Assembly (NCBI RefSeq): GCF_041929345.1
Contig: NZ_JBHFNQ010000161.1
Coordinates: forward strand, 7,866 to 71,865
DNA: 64,000 bases
Reading direction: 5' to 3'
DNA from: Floridanema aerugineum
Lineage (GTDB): Bacteria; Cyanobacteriota; Cyanobacteriia; Cyanobacteriales; Aerosakkonemataceae
The position numbers and the translations under genes are program-made. Positions 52,075-61,138 of the stretch are shown one piece after another; positions within the stretch are counted from its first letter, which is position 1, and each line of letters opens with the position of its first letter. The notes under the pieces were generated by a model. That model did no database searches and had not been told where the DNA came from. It saw only the letters and a list, made by a program, of their open reading frames with translations.

Positions 52075-52698
52075 TTAACAGCCTTTCATTTCTTGCCCCC
52101 GATTCGGAGCAACGAGCGGCCAATTGGTTTTTAATCTACTTTCGTCTTTATGTTGCACTGCGTAAATTAACTCCATCATTTGAGCGAATTTAAATCTAAA
52201 TAACCTTGCCTCGGCTTGAAAATCAGCGATCGCTGCTTGCTCCTGACCCAAAAAATAATAAGCGAATCCTCTATTTTCTCTGACTAAAGGCGTAGAACCA
52301 TTAAGTTTAATTGATTGGGTATAATCAGCAATAGCAGCCCGATAATTGCCCGATCGCGCAAATGCACTTCCCCGATTAGCATAAACTAAATGAGCATTAG
52401 GAAAATCAGGTTTGAGGCGCAACAGAAAATTAAAATTGGCGAACGCATTCGGTAAATTTCCTAATAATACATAACTGTTACCTCGGTAGAGATAAATGTT
52501 TGCATAGTTAGGATTAAGCCGCAACGCTTGATAGAAATTAGTCAAAGCACTGCTTAACTTATAATTAAAATAGTCTCGCTTACCTTGACAAAAATACTGC
52601 TCTACCGAAACATTAGGAGATTTAGCTAAGTTAGTCGGAGCGATCGCATTTTCCAGTAAACAATTTGAGGCCAAATAAGCTGAACAAATTGACAACAT
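52075..52698 (-). CDS. TPR-repeat protein
   Basis: 207 residues. A short hydrophobic N-terminus could be a signal peptide. Three to four tetratricopeptide repeats follow: YFNYKLSSALTNFYQALRLNPNY, NIYLYRGNSYVLLGNLPNAF, VYANRGSAFARSGNYRAAIADY and ENRGFAYYFLGQEQAAIADF. TPRs bind protein partners, which here cannot be guessed. It is separated from the cysteine desulfurase gene by 57 bases on the same strand. Confidence 0.82.
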   Translation of the reverse strand: MLSICSAYLASNCLLENAIAPTNLAKSPNVSVEQYFCQGKRDYFNYKLSSALTNFYQALRLNPNYANIYLYRGNSYVLLGNLPNAFANFNFLLRLKPDFPNAHLVYANRGSAFARSGNYRAAIADYTQSIKLNGSTPLVRENRGFAYYFLGQEQAAIADFQAEARLFRFKFAQMMELIYAVQHKDESRLKTNWPLVAPNRGQEMKGC

Positions 52699-52755
52699 GA
52701 TTACCTATTCAATTTATATACACAAAAACACTTACAGCACTTGCAAAGGTAAAAA

Positions 52756-53946
52756 CTAGACTTTAGATAAAGCTGGTTCTGGAGTCAACCTTTGTAAAAT
52801 TTGCTGCAAAACCATCGCTGTCCAATCTACATCTTCTTCCGTAGTATAACGCCCCAAAGTCAGACGAATTCCAGCCTTAGCCAGTTTATTGCTGTAGCCC
52901 ATTGCCAATAATATTGGACTAGGATTAAGTTTACCGCTGTTACAAGCCGCACCAGCACTAATCCCAATTCCTGCTAAATTTAATTGGCGAACGATCGTTT
53001 TCCCACTTAATTTTTTCCCATCAGCATTTAGCAAACAGAAACTTACATGATGGGGTAAACGCTGCCAACGATGACCAGTAGATTGCAGATCTGCCACATT
53101 AGATAATAAGTCAAAAAGACGATCGCGCAACCGGATTAACCTGGGCGTTTCTTGACCCATTTCTTGCGCCGCCAACTCCGCCGCTACACCAAAACCTGCA
53201 ATTATTGGCACAGCTTGAGTTCCCGATCGCAATTTCATTTCCTGACCCCCACCACCCAACAAAGGCACCAACTCCACACCCGGACGCACATACAACGCCC
53301 CCGCACCTTGAGGGCCATAAATTTTATGACTAGAAAGGGAGAGTAAATCTACCCCTAATTTTTGCACATCGATCGGCAATCTTCCCGCCACTTGCACCGC
53401 ATCAGTATGAAATAATGCCCCATGAGAGCGGGCAATTTCGCTCAATTTTTCAATTGGTTGTAAAGTTCCTACTTCACTTTGACCATAAATAATTGAAACT
53501 AAAACTGTATTCGTTCGCGAAGCGTCCCCTTTGGGGAATCGCAAAGCATTTTCTAAATCATTCGGATTCACCCAACCCCAATTATCCACAGGTAAACGAG
53601 TGATTTCCCAACCCCAACTTTCCAGTAACTTTGCAGGTTCCGAAATCGCCGAATGTTCCACACTAGAAATAATAATATGTTGTGGTTGAGAGTAACATCG
53701 CGCCACCCCCATAATTGCCAAATTATCTGCTTCCGTACCACCAGAAGTAAAAATAATCCCATCAGCAGGCGCATTAATTAACCCTGCAACCTGCATTCTC
53801 GCTTGTTCTAAAACCGTTGCTGCCCTTTGACCCCACTCATGCAAACTGGAAGGATTTCCCCACTGTTGAGAGAGGATTTGTTGCATCAGTGCGATCGCCT
53901 CTGGACGGGGCGGAGTTGTAGCGCTGTAATCTAAATAAATTTGCAT
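52756..53946 (-). CDS. Cysteine desulfurase (IscS/NifS type)
   Basis: PLP enzyme that takes sulfur from cysteine for Fe-S clusters and other cofactors. 396 residues. The N-terminus MQIYLDYSATTPPRPEA, the PLP lysine in SLSSHKIYGPQG and the active-site Cys in SAGAACNSGK are clear. The short Cys loop indicates the NifS/IscS group I rather than SufS. No scaffold gene is adjacent. It could supply sulfur for biotin synthase, an inference only. Confidence 0.92.
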   Translation of the reverse strand: MQIYLDYSATTPPRPEAIALMQQILSQQWGNPSSLHEWGQRAATVLEQARMQVAGLINAPADGIIFTSGGTEADNLAIMGVARCYSQPQHIIISSVEHSAISEPAKLLESWGWEITRLPVDNWGWVNPNDLENALRFPKGDASRTNTVLVSIIYGQSEVGTLQPIEKLSEIARSHGALFHTDAVQVAGRLPIDVQKLGVDLLSLSSHKIYGPQGAGALYVRPGVELVPLLGGGGQEMKLRSGTQAVPIIAGFGVAAELAAQEMGQETPRLIRLRDRLFDLLSNVADLQSTGHRWQRLPHHVSFCLLNADGKKLSGKTIVRQLNLAGIGISAGAACNSGKLNPSPILLAMGYSNKLAKAGIRLTLGRYTTEEDVDWTAMVLQQILQRLTPEPALSKV

Positions 53947-54112
53947 ATTTCTAACTCTAACAGTTTCAGCAACAAGTATAAAAAAGTTTTGAGTTTTAAG
54001 TTATAGAGGCTAGTTTTATCCAGAGATTGTTTATTGATGACAAATATTGTCTACTCTCACCCGCCCCTACATAAACTTCCCTTTGCTCCCTTTGCTCCCT
54101 TTGCTCCCCTGC

Positions 54113-54493
54113 CTAACAACCAGGTTTCTTGACGTTATAATCCTCATGGGACAGAACCTCTTGCGGGATTAACATTGTACCGCAGTCTCGGCAAAGCAAT
54201 CGGTAATTGCGGGTGATCGGAATACTGATGATCAAGCGATCGTAGCGCAGACGCTTTCCCCCAAACTCTCGATAATCCTTATTTTCTTGTAACCCTGCGA
54301 TTACCAAACGCGCCTTAACCACCACATGATAAGGTAAATCCCTTAAATTAATTGGATCTTGAGTAAAAGTAAACTCCCAATCTTGTTTTTCCTGCCGCTT
54401 CTGTTCCAAAATAGCGCGTTGTTGGGCACAAAGATGACAAATTTGCCCATAACCCTTATGACCACAGGGAAACAGCTTCTTTCGTCTTGCCAT
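54113..54493 (-). CDS. Small cysteine-rich, zinc-ribbon-like protein
   Basis: Family not firmly recognised. From the ATG at 54493 the protein is 126 residues. It has two Cys clusters, FPCGHKGYGQICHLC near the N-terminus and LLCRDCG near the C-terminus, separated by a charged region with RDLPYHVVVKARLVIAG. Such pairs suggest zinc binding. A longer reading to 54538 would add 15 residues but starts in less conserved sequence. Single gene. Confidence 0.6.
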   Translation of the reverse strand: MARRKKLFPCGHKGYGQICHLCAQQRAILEQKRQEKQDWEFTFTQDPINLRDLPYHVVVKARLVIAGLQENKDYREFGGKRLRYDRLIISIPITRNYRLLCRDCGTMLIPQEVLSHEDYNVKKPGC

Positions 54494-54705
54494 AAAACAA
54501 CGGTGTGCCTCCAATTTAGCACCCAAAAGAGTGCCCACCCTAGTTAAAGTTTTATTAATCCCAGCAAAAAATCACCCTGATATAAAATTACATCAAAAAT
54601 CCTCTAAAAGACTTTAACTTAATTAATCTCCATTGATTTTTTTGATGCCATCCTGCTTAATAAGTAGTAACCAAAATTACCAACACACTCGCTCTTTGGT
54701 AAGCA

Positions 54706-56376
54706 ATGTTGCATCTACCTAGCTTTAATCTCCCAACACTTTTCCCGGCATTTGTTTTGGCATTTTCCATCTCAGCTTGCCAAAAAGCAGTCCCCCAACC
54801 TCAAAAACTTACTCCCTTACCCCAAGATCCCTTTGTTCAGGTATATTTCAATCACGCACAGTTACCAGAATATATAGAACCTTACCGTCAACAAAGAAGG
54901 TCAGGAGATGACCTAGAACAAGTTATAGTTAATACTATTGCTAGTGCTAAATCTACAGTAGATGTAGCAGTGCAAGAATTACGTTTACCGAAAATTGCTC
55001 AAGCTTTAGTAGAACGGCAAAAAGCCGGAGTTAAAGTTAGAGTAATTTTGGAAAATAATTACAGTCGTCCTTGGGGTAAGTTTACCGCCGATGAAATCGC
55101 AAAACTGCCACCTAGAGAACAAGACCGCTACAAAGAATATCGCCAACTTGTAGACGAAAACGAAGACGAAAAATTAGATGTTGCAGAAATTAACCAAAAA
55201 GATGCTTTAGTAATCTTAGAAAATGCCAAAGTACCAATAATTGATGACACTGCTGATGGTTCAGCTGGTAGCGGTTTAATGCACCACAAATTTGTCATTA
55301 TTGATAATCAAATAATCATTATTACTTCAGCTAATTTTACCACTTCCGATATTCACGGAGATTTGCAAAATCTTGAGAGTTTAGGAAATGATAATAGTTT
55401 ACTCAAAATCAATAGCCCTGAATTAGCAACGCATTTCACCGAAGAATTTAATTTGATGTGGGGGGATGGAGTAGGGGGAAAACCAGATAGTAAATTTGGA
55501 GTGAAAAAACCATTACGTTCTGTACAAACAGTAGATTTAGCAACTGTTAACATCTCAGTACAATTTTCACCCACATCTAATAAAGTACCTTGGGAACAAA
55601 GCAGTAATGGGTTAATTGGTAAAACTTTAAGTGCTGCTACCCAATCGATCGATCTAGCCCTATTCGTCTTTTCCGAACAGCAAATAGCCAATATCTTAGA
55701 AACAAATCATCAACGAGGAGTAAAAATCAAAGCTTTAATTGAACCGGATTTCGCCTATCGTTATTATAGTGAAGGTTTGGATATGATGGGAGTAGCTTTG
55801 GTCAATGATTGTAAATACGAAATCAATAATCAACCTTGGCAAAATCCCATTAAAACTGTCGGAACACCTTTGCTAAGAAAAGGCGATTTATTACATCATA
55901 AATTTGCGGTTATAGATGGGAAAATAGCGATCGCAGGTTCCCACAATTGGTCAGAAGCAGCAAATAGCAATAACGACGAAACATTAGTAATAATTCAAAG
56001 TCCAAAAGTAGCCGCTCATTTTCAAAGGGAATTCGATCGCCTTTATGCCGATGCTCAACTAGGTTTACCAGATAGAATCAAGCAAAAAATTAAAACTCAA
56101 CAGCAACAATGTCCACAAATTGAAACAGCATCTAAACCAGTTATACAAAACTCAAATTCGCCCACAGTTCCCCAAAATCAAAATATTCCTAAAGTTAATC
56201 TTAACACCGCAACGCAACAAGAATTAGAAGCATTACCAGGAATCGGACCCAAATTAGCTCAAGAAATTATTAAATCCAGACAAAAGAAACCTTTTACTTC
56301 TTTAGAAGATCTCGATCGCATCCCCGGCATCGGCCCAAGATTATTAGAAAGATTGAAAGATCGAGTAACTTGGTAA
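54706..56376 (+). CDS. Secreted PLD-family lipoprotein with C-terminal helix-hairpin-helix domain
   Basis: 556 residues. The N-terminal signal peptide ends in SISAC, a lipobox, so it is probably a lipoprotein. Two HKD motifs of the phospholipase D/nuclease superfamily are present: HHKFVIIDNQ near residue 190 and HHKFAVIDGK near residue 398. The C-terminal ~60 residues are a ComEA-like helix-hairpin-helix repeat (VNLNTATQQELEALPGIGP, RIPGIGPRLLERL), which binds DNA. This combination suggests an extracytoplasmic nuclease that handles DNA, perhaps in uptake or degradation. The linker contains an acidic stretch DENEDEKLD. The ATG at 54706 is chosen. Confidence 0.85.
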   Translation: MLHLPSFNLPTLFPAFVLAFSISACQKAVPQPQKLTPLPQDPFVQVYFNHAQLPEYIEPYRQQRRSGDDLEQVIVNTIASAKSTVDVAVQELRLPKIAQALVERQKAGVKVRVILENNYSRPWGKFTADEIAKLPPREQDRYKEYRQLVDENEDEKLDVAEINQKDALVILENAKVPIIDDTADGSAGSGLMHHKFVIIDNQIIIITSANFTTSDIHGDLQNLESLGNDNSLLKINSPELATHFTEEFNLMWGDGVGGKPDSKFGVKKPLRSVQTVDLATVNISVQFSPTSNKVPWEQSSNGLIGKTLSAATQSIDLALFVFSEQQIANILETNHQRGVKIKALIEPDFAYRYYSEGLDMMGVALVNDCKYEINNQPWQNPIKTVGTPLLRKGDLLHHKFAVIDGKIAIAGSHNWSEAANSNNDETLVIIQSPKVAAHFQREFDRLYADAQLGLPDRIKQKIKTQQQQCPQIETASKPVIQNSNSPTVPQNQNIPKVNLNTATQQELEALPGIGPKLAQEIIKSRQKKPFTSLEDLDRIPGIGPRLLERLKDRVTW

Positions 56377-56487
56377 TAGGGGACTCTTGGGACTCTTGGG
56401 ACAAGGTGATAACTCAAAACTTTCTCTTTAATTCAAAACTCTCTCACTCAAAACTCTCTCACTCAAAACTTTCCCAGTCCCCAGTCC
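56377..56487. repeat. Low-complexity spacer repeats
   Basis: GGGACTCTT, AACTCAAAACT-type and CTCTCACTCAAAA units followed by CCCAGTCCCCAGTCCC. The ictB stop codon falls inside the CCCCAGT tract, so its last residues come from repeat DNA. Similar AAAACTCAAAACT tracts lie at about 24205-24275 and 60415-60500. Confidence 0.7.
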
Positions 56488-57864
56488 CTATTCTCTAATC
56501 CCCTGCCTAAAATTAGTGTAATAACTCGCAATCAAAGCAATCATGAACCACCAGAGAGTATTAACTTCCGGGCGATACAAAACAGTATCAAAAGCGCCAT
56601 GAGCTAACATACCTAAAAGAGTAGCGATCGCCGCAATTAACCAAAAAGCTTGTTGACTACCAAACTCCCTTAAACGGCGTAATTGTTGCCAACCTTGGTG
56701 AAAAGTAACTAACAGCAACCACAGGAAACAAATTAAACCAATAAACCCAGTTTCTACTAACACCTCCAACACCACAGAATAAGCACTTAAAGCAGTATAA
56801 CGAGGACGCATATAAAGCGGGTAAACTTTATTAAAAGCATTATTGCCAGGGCCAATACCTAAAATAGGACGATCGGCAATCATTTCCTTCACCGCCGCCC
56901 AAACATTTATTCGGAAATTATTACTACTATCTTCGCGCCCGACAAACATACTCAAAACGCGATCGCGCACCGGTTCCACAAACAGCACCGCCAACACCAC
57001 AAAACCCGCCATACCTCCCAATAAAATAGGTAACGACCAAGTGCGCCAAAAAGGTGGCAAATAAACACTAAACCAGTAAAACAGCAACACTAAAAAAGTG
57101 AAAAACATCACCAGCAAACCGATCCAACCACCCCGGCTAAAAGTTAATATCAAACAAGTGGAATTAACCCCAAACATTACCACAGCCAAAGCCTTACAAA
57201 TCCAACCTCGCCAAGCGAAAATAGCCGCCAAGGAAAGAGCGATCGCAGGTACCAAATAAGCAGCTAGTAAATTCGGATTTCCCAGGTAGCTATAAACTCG
57301 CGTAGTTTTAGCTAAAGAAGATTCTGCATCAACCCAAGTCGCCAGTTGTGCTGCGCCAAAAATCCATTGACGTAACCCGTAAACACTGACAACCAAAGCT
57401 ACGTGCAAATAAATAGTAATTATCCAAGAACGGAGACGAGGCGATCGTAACACCCGTGCCATCAGCACAAAAAACAGCAGATATAGCGTTAACTTGATTA
57501 AACCAACCAACGCCGCCGCTTTCACTGGAGACATCGCCGTTGCTACTGCCGAAATACCCCAATACAGCAACACCAGCAAATGAATCGGAGTAACACCAGC
57601 CCCCACCTCATCCGATAAAGTCAGCAGCACCCAAAAAGCACCACTAGCCAACAGTAGCACGCCCACCAGATCGTTAGACACAAAGGTCGCCAGAGCAAAC
57701 ACCAGACTCACCAAAAAAGCCCCCAGTGTTTCTCCCCACTGCATTAGCCAGCTACCCCTGCGCCAAGGGGTTAAACAACCAACCAATCGGTACAAATAGC
57801 TAGCACTCCGCCACTGATACAAAGGCAAATTAGACAAAGTGATTTGTTGCCAAGCCGAATTCAT
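56488..57864 (-). CDS. ictB: IctB-type membrane protein (O-antigen ligase fold)
   Basis: About 458 residues with ten or more hydrophobic helices. The sequence matches the IctB family of cyanobacteria in length, the N-terminal SAWQQITL and RSASYLYRLVG, and the large loop GNPNLLAAYLVPAIALS and GREDSSNNFRINVW, PILGIGPGNNAFNKVYP. IctB was described as involved in inorganic carbon accumulation, but the fold is that of WaaL/O-antigen ligases, so the reaction is unsettled. The ATG at 57864 is preferred over the one at 57885, which lies in GTCATT heptamer repeats. Confidence 0.85.
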   Translation of the reverse strand: MNSAWQQITLSNLPLYQWRSASYLYRLVGCLTPWRRGSWLMQWGETLGAFLVSLVFALATFVSNDLVGVLLLASGAFWVLLTLSDEVGAGVTPIHLLVLLYWGISAVATAMSPVKAAALVGLIKLTLYLLFFVLMARVLRSPRLRSWIITIYLHVALVVSVYGLRQWIFGAAQLATWVDAESSLAKTTRVYSYLGNPNLLAAYLVPAIALSLAAIFAWRGWICKALAVVMFGVNSTCLILTFSRGGWIGLLVMFFTFLVLLFYWFSVYLPPFWRTWSLPILLGGMAGFVVLAVLFVEPVRDRVLSMFVGREDSSNNFRINVWAAVKEMIADRPILGIGPGNNAFNKVYPLYMRPRYTALSAYSVVLEVLVETGFIGLICFLWLLLVTFHQGWQQLRRLREFGSQQAFWLIAAIATLLGMLAHGAFDTVLYRPEVNTLWWFMIALIASYYTNFRQGIRE

Positions 57865-57994
57865 AAAATACCTGTCATTTGTCATAAGTCATTCGTCAGT
57901 ATTTCTGATAGTTAAACAGCTGATTCTGCAACAGCATTTTCCAGTTTGGATTTAGAATTATTCAATTTACCAACAAACAGCCAGAGTGTGGAAG

Positions 57995-58015
57995 CCCCCG
58001 TGCTTAAGTCGGGGG
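57995..58015. repeat. CCCCCG/CGGGGG hairpin
   Basis: Small stem with loop TGCTTAAGT just after the GAF kinase stop. It resembles the terminal hairpins of IS200/IS605-type elements (compare 13935-13955), but no other element sequence is present. Confidence 0.4.
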
Positions 58016-58020
58016 TAAGC

Positions 58021-59553
58021 TTACCCATCCACAACCATTACTTTAGGCAACATAATCACATAGCGATAGCCCGATTCCGGTGAACCCTGAATCGAGATCT
58101 GACCACCCTGCATTTGTGCTAAGTGACAACTGAGTAACAAACCCAAATTTTCCCAAGAGTCACTATTTAAAGGATGAGCCGAAATTTCCACCTGTTGAGC
58201 AGTAGCCATTACCTGTTCATCAACATCAGAAAAATCAGTTGATGCAGAAGATTCAATTGGCGAATGTTCTGCTTCCGACGGAATCACCAAAGTTGACCAT
58301 GCTTCCGCATTTTCAACCTGAGAAGGCAAACTTTCCGAAACTACAGGAACCGCCTTCATCGATGATTGATACAATAAAGATTCTACATGAGGCAGACTAT
58401 CTCCCAACCAAGGATGAGAAACCCAAACCGCAATATTTAGCCCTTGAATTTTCCGAGACACATGAATCCGAACCACACAGCCAGTATCCGCCGTTTTCAG
58501 CAAACTAGACACCAGATGATAAAGCATCTGTCTCACTTTGTCCTTATCTAGTTGCCAAATTCGATTTCCTGGTTCTACAGAAACCCGAACCTTTTGACCT
58601 CTGCGATTAGCCGCCTCCTCCAAAGAATTGCTAGCCTGTTGGCAGAGCATTTCAATATCCGTTGCCGAAAGATTCAGTTTTGGGTCATCAGTATTTAGTT
58701 CTCCCAAAGCCAAAATTTCGTTAACCAGAGACAGTAAATATTGACCGCTGTTTTGGATAATGTCTAAATATTCCTGCTGTTTTTTCGTCAAAGGGCCATA
58801 AATTTCTCTACCCAAAACACTAGCCATGCCCAAAATCGAAGTTAGGGGTGTCCTGAGTTCCTGGGTGATTTCTCCTAACAGTTTGACTTGAATTTGATTA
58901 GCCGCTGGGTGTTCTCCAGATTTAGATGGGGAAAGGACTCGAGTGTTTAAATTCACCATTACTCCCGGAGGTTCAGCACTAGATTGCAAGCGACTCCGCT
59001 CAAACTCACTCATGATCCAGCGTGCCATGAGTTCTAAAAACTCGATATCCTTACTCGAAAAATTATGTGCTACCTTATCCATTACCGCTAAAGTACCCAA
59101 GCAATGTCCACTGGCGGTTAATAGTGGTACTCCCAAATAAGCGCGGATACCGTAATGCTGTACCAATAAACTTTTAGCAAAATTTGGATCGGTGGTAGCA
59201 TCATTAATCACCAAAACTCTTTGGCTCTCTACCACGTAAATACAAAAAGATTCTGAGCGCGATAACTGACGAGATGCCGCCAGCTGATTCATTAAACCCA
59301 AGCGTGATAAACCAACAGCAGACTTAAAAACTTGCCGTTCTCTGTCCATGATCCCCAAGATGCAGATGGGTGCATCTAGGAAATGGGCTGCTGTCTGTGT
59401 CGCTTCATCGAAAATCGGAATGTTTTCTGCTTGCAGTAGTCCAGATTCTGCTAAAGCTGTGAGGCGTTGTTGCTCTCTTGCTTGAGGTGTTACCGCATTC
59501 AAACCAAAAAATAGATTGTTTTCAGGGCTTACCATGCTAACTGCTACCCGCAT
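58021..59553 (-). CDS. GAF-domain histidine-kinase-like protein lacking the phospho-acceptor His
   Basis: 510 residues, soluble. A GAF domain occupies about residues 30-195 (HFLDAPICILGIMD, VLVINDATTDPNFAKS, LGVPLLTASGHCLGTLAVMD). The HisKA-like helix pair reads GEITQELRTPLTSILGMASV; the position that should be His is Gln (codon 58861-58863). The HATPase region is also degenerate: no clear N-box Asn, no DxGxG and no GTGLGL, although the end LGLLLSCHLAQMQGGQISI keeps the fold pattern. Probably a regulatory pseudokinase that binds a partner. A paired kinase or regulator is not adjacent. Confidence 0.82.
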   Translation of the reverse strand: MRVAVSMVSPENNLFFGLNAVTPQAREQQRLTALAESGLLQAENIPIFDEATQTAAHFLDAPICILGIMDRERQVFKSAVGLSRLGLMNQLAASRQLSRSESFCIYVVESQRVLVINDATTDPNFAKSLLVQHYGIRAYLGVPLLTASGHCLGTLAVMDKVAHNFSSKDIEFLELMARWIMSEFERSRLQSSAEPPGVMVNLNTRVLSPSKSGEHPAANQIQVKLLGEITQELRTPLTSILGMASVLGREIYGPLTKKQQEYLDIIQNSGQYLLSLVNEILALGELNTDDPKLNLSATDIEMLCQQASNSLEEAANRRGQKVRVSVEPGNRIWQLDKDKVRQMLYHLVSSLLKTADTGCVVRIHVSRKIQGLNIAVWVSHPWLGDSLPHVESLLYQSSMKAVPVVSESLPSQVENAEAWSTLVIPSEAEHSPIESSASTDFSDVDEQVMATAQQVEISAHPLNSDSWENLGLLLSCHLAQMQGGQISIQGSPESGYRYVIMLPKVMVVDG

Positions 59554-59667
59554 AGTTAAATTAACGTGAAATTTACTTAGCTGCTGCCTGATGGCTTATA
59601 GCTATTCTTAAAGTTCCCCAACTACAGTCCAGACAAACATCTTTTACAGAAAAAATTAATACTATTT

Positions 59668-59765
59668 TTGACTTCTGCCCTAGCTTTAGCCAAGGGGATT
59701 CTAAAAGGATGCTACACGACGGGTTAAAACCGCGTCATTTCGCGTCTTTTTAGCTCTCACCCAGA
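59668..59765 (-). mobile_element. Relic right end of an IS200/IS605-type element (no tnpB)
   Basis: On the minus strand CATCCTTTTAGAATCCCCTT (59711-59692) is identical to the right end of the tnpB element (15421-15440). It is followed by a different hairpin sequence and then GTCAA, at the same 44-nt total length. Further inside, TAAAAAGACG also matches. The rest of the element is gone. A tract of CCCAGTA heptamers lies next to it at about 59853-59880. Confidence 0.75.
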
Positions 59766-59902
59766 TAAAGACCCGGGTGGGGTAAATCTTGGAGATTGGG
59801 GATGGGGAACTGGGATGGGGAAAAACCTTAATGCTAAAAAATACGTAGATATTCCCAGTACCCAGTACCCAGTCCCTAGTCACGAATACTCTAGCGATCG
59901 CC

Positions 59903-60367
59903 TTAACTCGTCCAAGCTGGATGAGATAATAATGAAGCCATGACTCTTACCCCTCGTAATTGGTTAGACAAAGGTAAGTGTCCTTTGGGCGCACTCAGAT
60001 CCCAGGTAAATTCGTTGGGGTATCTTGTCCAATTATTCCCTGTCTTCCAACCTATTTTCGGCCATAATTTTTCCCAGTTTTTTCCTAAAGAAAGCCAGAT
60101 TTCCCTTTGGACAGAAAAGCCAAATTTACCTTCCGAGTAATTCCGCCACAGTTTATCGATCGTTTGTAAATCAGTAAGGGGAAAGTTCTCTACTTCAGTA
60201 AAATACAACCATTTCCTCTGTATTGCTTCAACTCCCGCCAATTCACATAACTTTTCTAAAGTCATTTTATCGGCAGCTTGAAAGTCTTGTGCTTTCAACA
60301 GCGTTTCCAGGGGACTGTAGTCAATATTACGTTCCGATTTTAATAGCACTATATCACTATCGTTCAT
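59903..60367 (-). CDS. GUN4-domain protein
   Basis: 154 residues, nearly all GUN4 domain: SPLETLLKAQDFQAADKMTLEKL at the N-terminus, then LYFTEVENFPLTDLQTIDKLW and GKFGFSVQREIWLSLG. Classical GUN4 binds protoporphyrin IX and Mg-protoporphyrin and activates Mg chelatase. This copy lacks the helical N-terminal domain of Synechocystis Gun4 (about 233 residues), so it may be a paralogue with another role; cyanobacteria also carry GUN4 domains on kinases. chlD opens the same window but is far away. Confidence 0.85.
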   Translation of the reverse strand: MNDSDIVLLKSERNIDYSPLETLLKAQDFQAADKMTLEKLCELAGVEAIQRKWLYFTEVENFPLTDLQTIDKLWRNYSEGKFGFSVQREIWLSLGKNWEKLWPKIGWKTGNNWTRYPNEFTWDLSAPKGHLPLSNQLRGVRVMASLLSHPAWTS

Positions 60368-60516
60368 GGTTCATTGATTTATGTTGGTGATTAGTAGATG
60401 AGATGGGGACTAGGGAAGTTTTGAGTGAGAGAGTTTTGAGTTTTCAGTTAGGAAGATAGGAAGAGTTTTAAGTTTTAAATTCTCCGAGAGCCCAAGAGCC
60501 CAAGAGCCCCCCTGCC

Positions 60517-61008
60517 TTATTGTGCTTGTAAAATTCGATTAATTATACCTGTAGTGGAAGTGGGAATTTCAATTTGAATTAATTCTACCCGCCCACCTAA
60601 TGCTTGCACTACGGTTGCTTCTGGGAGATTTTCTAGACTATAATCGCCTCCTTTAACATAGATATCAGGTTTTAGGGCGGTTATGAGTTGAGTTGCTGTG
60701 GTTTCGGCAAAAATTACCACAGCGTCTACAGGTTTTAAGGCTGTGAGTAGTTCGGCTCTTTGAATTTCTGGTATTATGGGTCGCTGTGGCATACCAGGAC
60801 GGTTTGGTTTAATGGTTTGCACGGATCGATCGCTGTTTAACCCAACCACTAACGATCTTCCCCAGGATTTGGCTACCTGTAAGTAACGAATGTGACCTAC
60901 ATGGAGTAAATCAAAACAACCATTGGTAAATACTAATGGTCGCCATCGATCTGGGGTCAAGGCGATCGCTTCCTGTAACTGGGCTAAATCGTAAACACCT
61001 AAAATCAT
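60517..61008 (-). CDS. rfaE2: D-glycero-beta-D-manno-heptose 1-phosphate adenylyltransferase
   Basis: Nucleotidyltransferase making ADP-heptose for lipopolysaccharide or glycoconjugates. 163 residues, equal to the C-terminal domain of HldE. The HIGH-type motif is FTNGCFDLLHVGHIRYL, followed by VVGLNSDRSVQ, the ribose-binding KGGDY and the end IPTSTTGIINRI. A separate kinase (RfaE1) must be elsewhere. Divergent from icd. Confidence 0.92.
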   Translation of the reverse strand: MILGVYDLAQLQEAIALTPDRWRPLVFTNGCFDLLHVGHIRYLQVAKSWGRSLVVGLNSDRSVQTIKPNRPGMPQRPIIPEIQRAELLTALKPVDAVVIFAETTATQLITALKPDIYVKGGDYSLENLPEATVVQALGGRVELIQIEIPTSTTGIINRILQAQ

Positions 61009-61038
61009 TGTAAATATTTGCCCTTCACCACAGACAGT

Positions 61039-61081
61039 GTACCTGACAATACCAAACAGTGCGATCGCGCTAGCGTACCGT
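61039..61081 (+). promoter_or_regulatory. NtcA-type promoter upstream of icd
   Basis: GTA-N8-TAC (61039-61052) is an exact NtcA palindrome. TACCGT at 61076 fits a TAN3T -10 box 23 bases further on, the usual spacing for NtcA-activated class II promoters. icd is NtcA-regulated in Synechocystis, so the site is credible. Confidence 0.75.
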
Positions 61082-61138
61082 TAGGTGTATCGTCTAGGCT
61101 TTTCTAATATTGTGCTATTTCGGATCTACTAGTGAATT

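Noticed and set aside
59701..59883. 60-residue frame before the GUN4 gene
   Set aside because: Made of CCCAGTA repeats and the IS right-end relic; no independent coding evidence.
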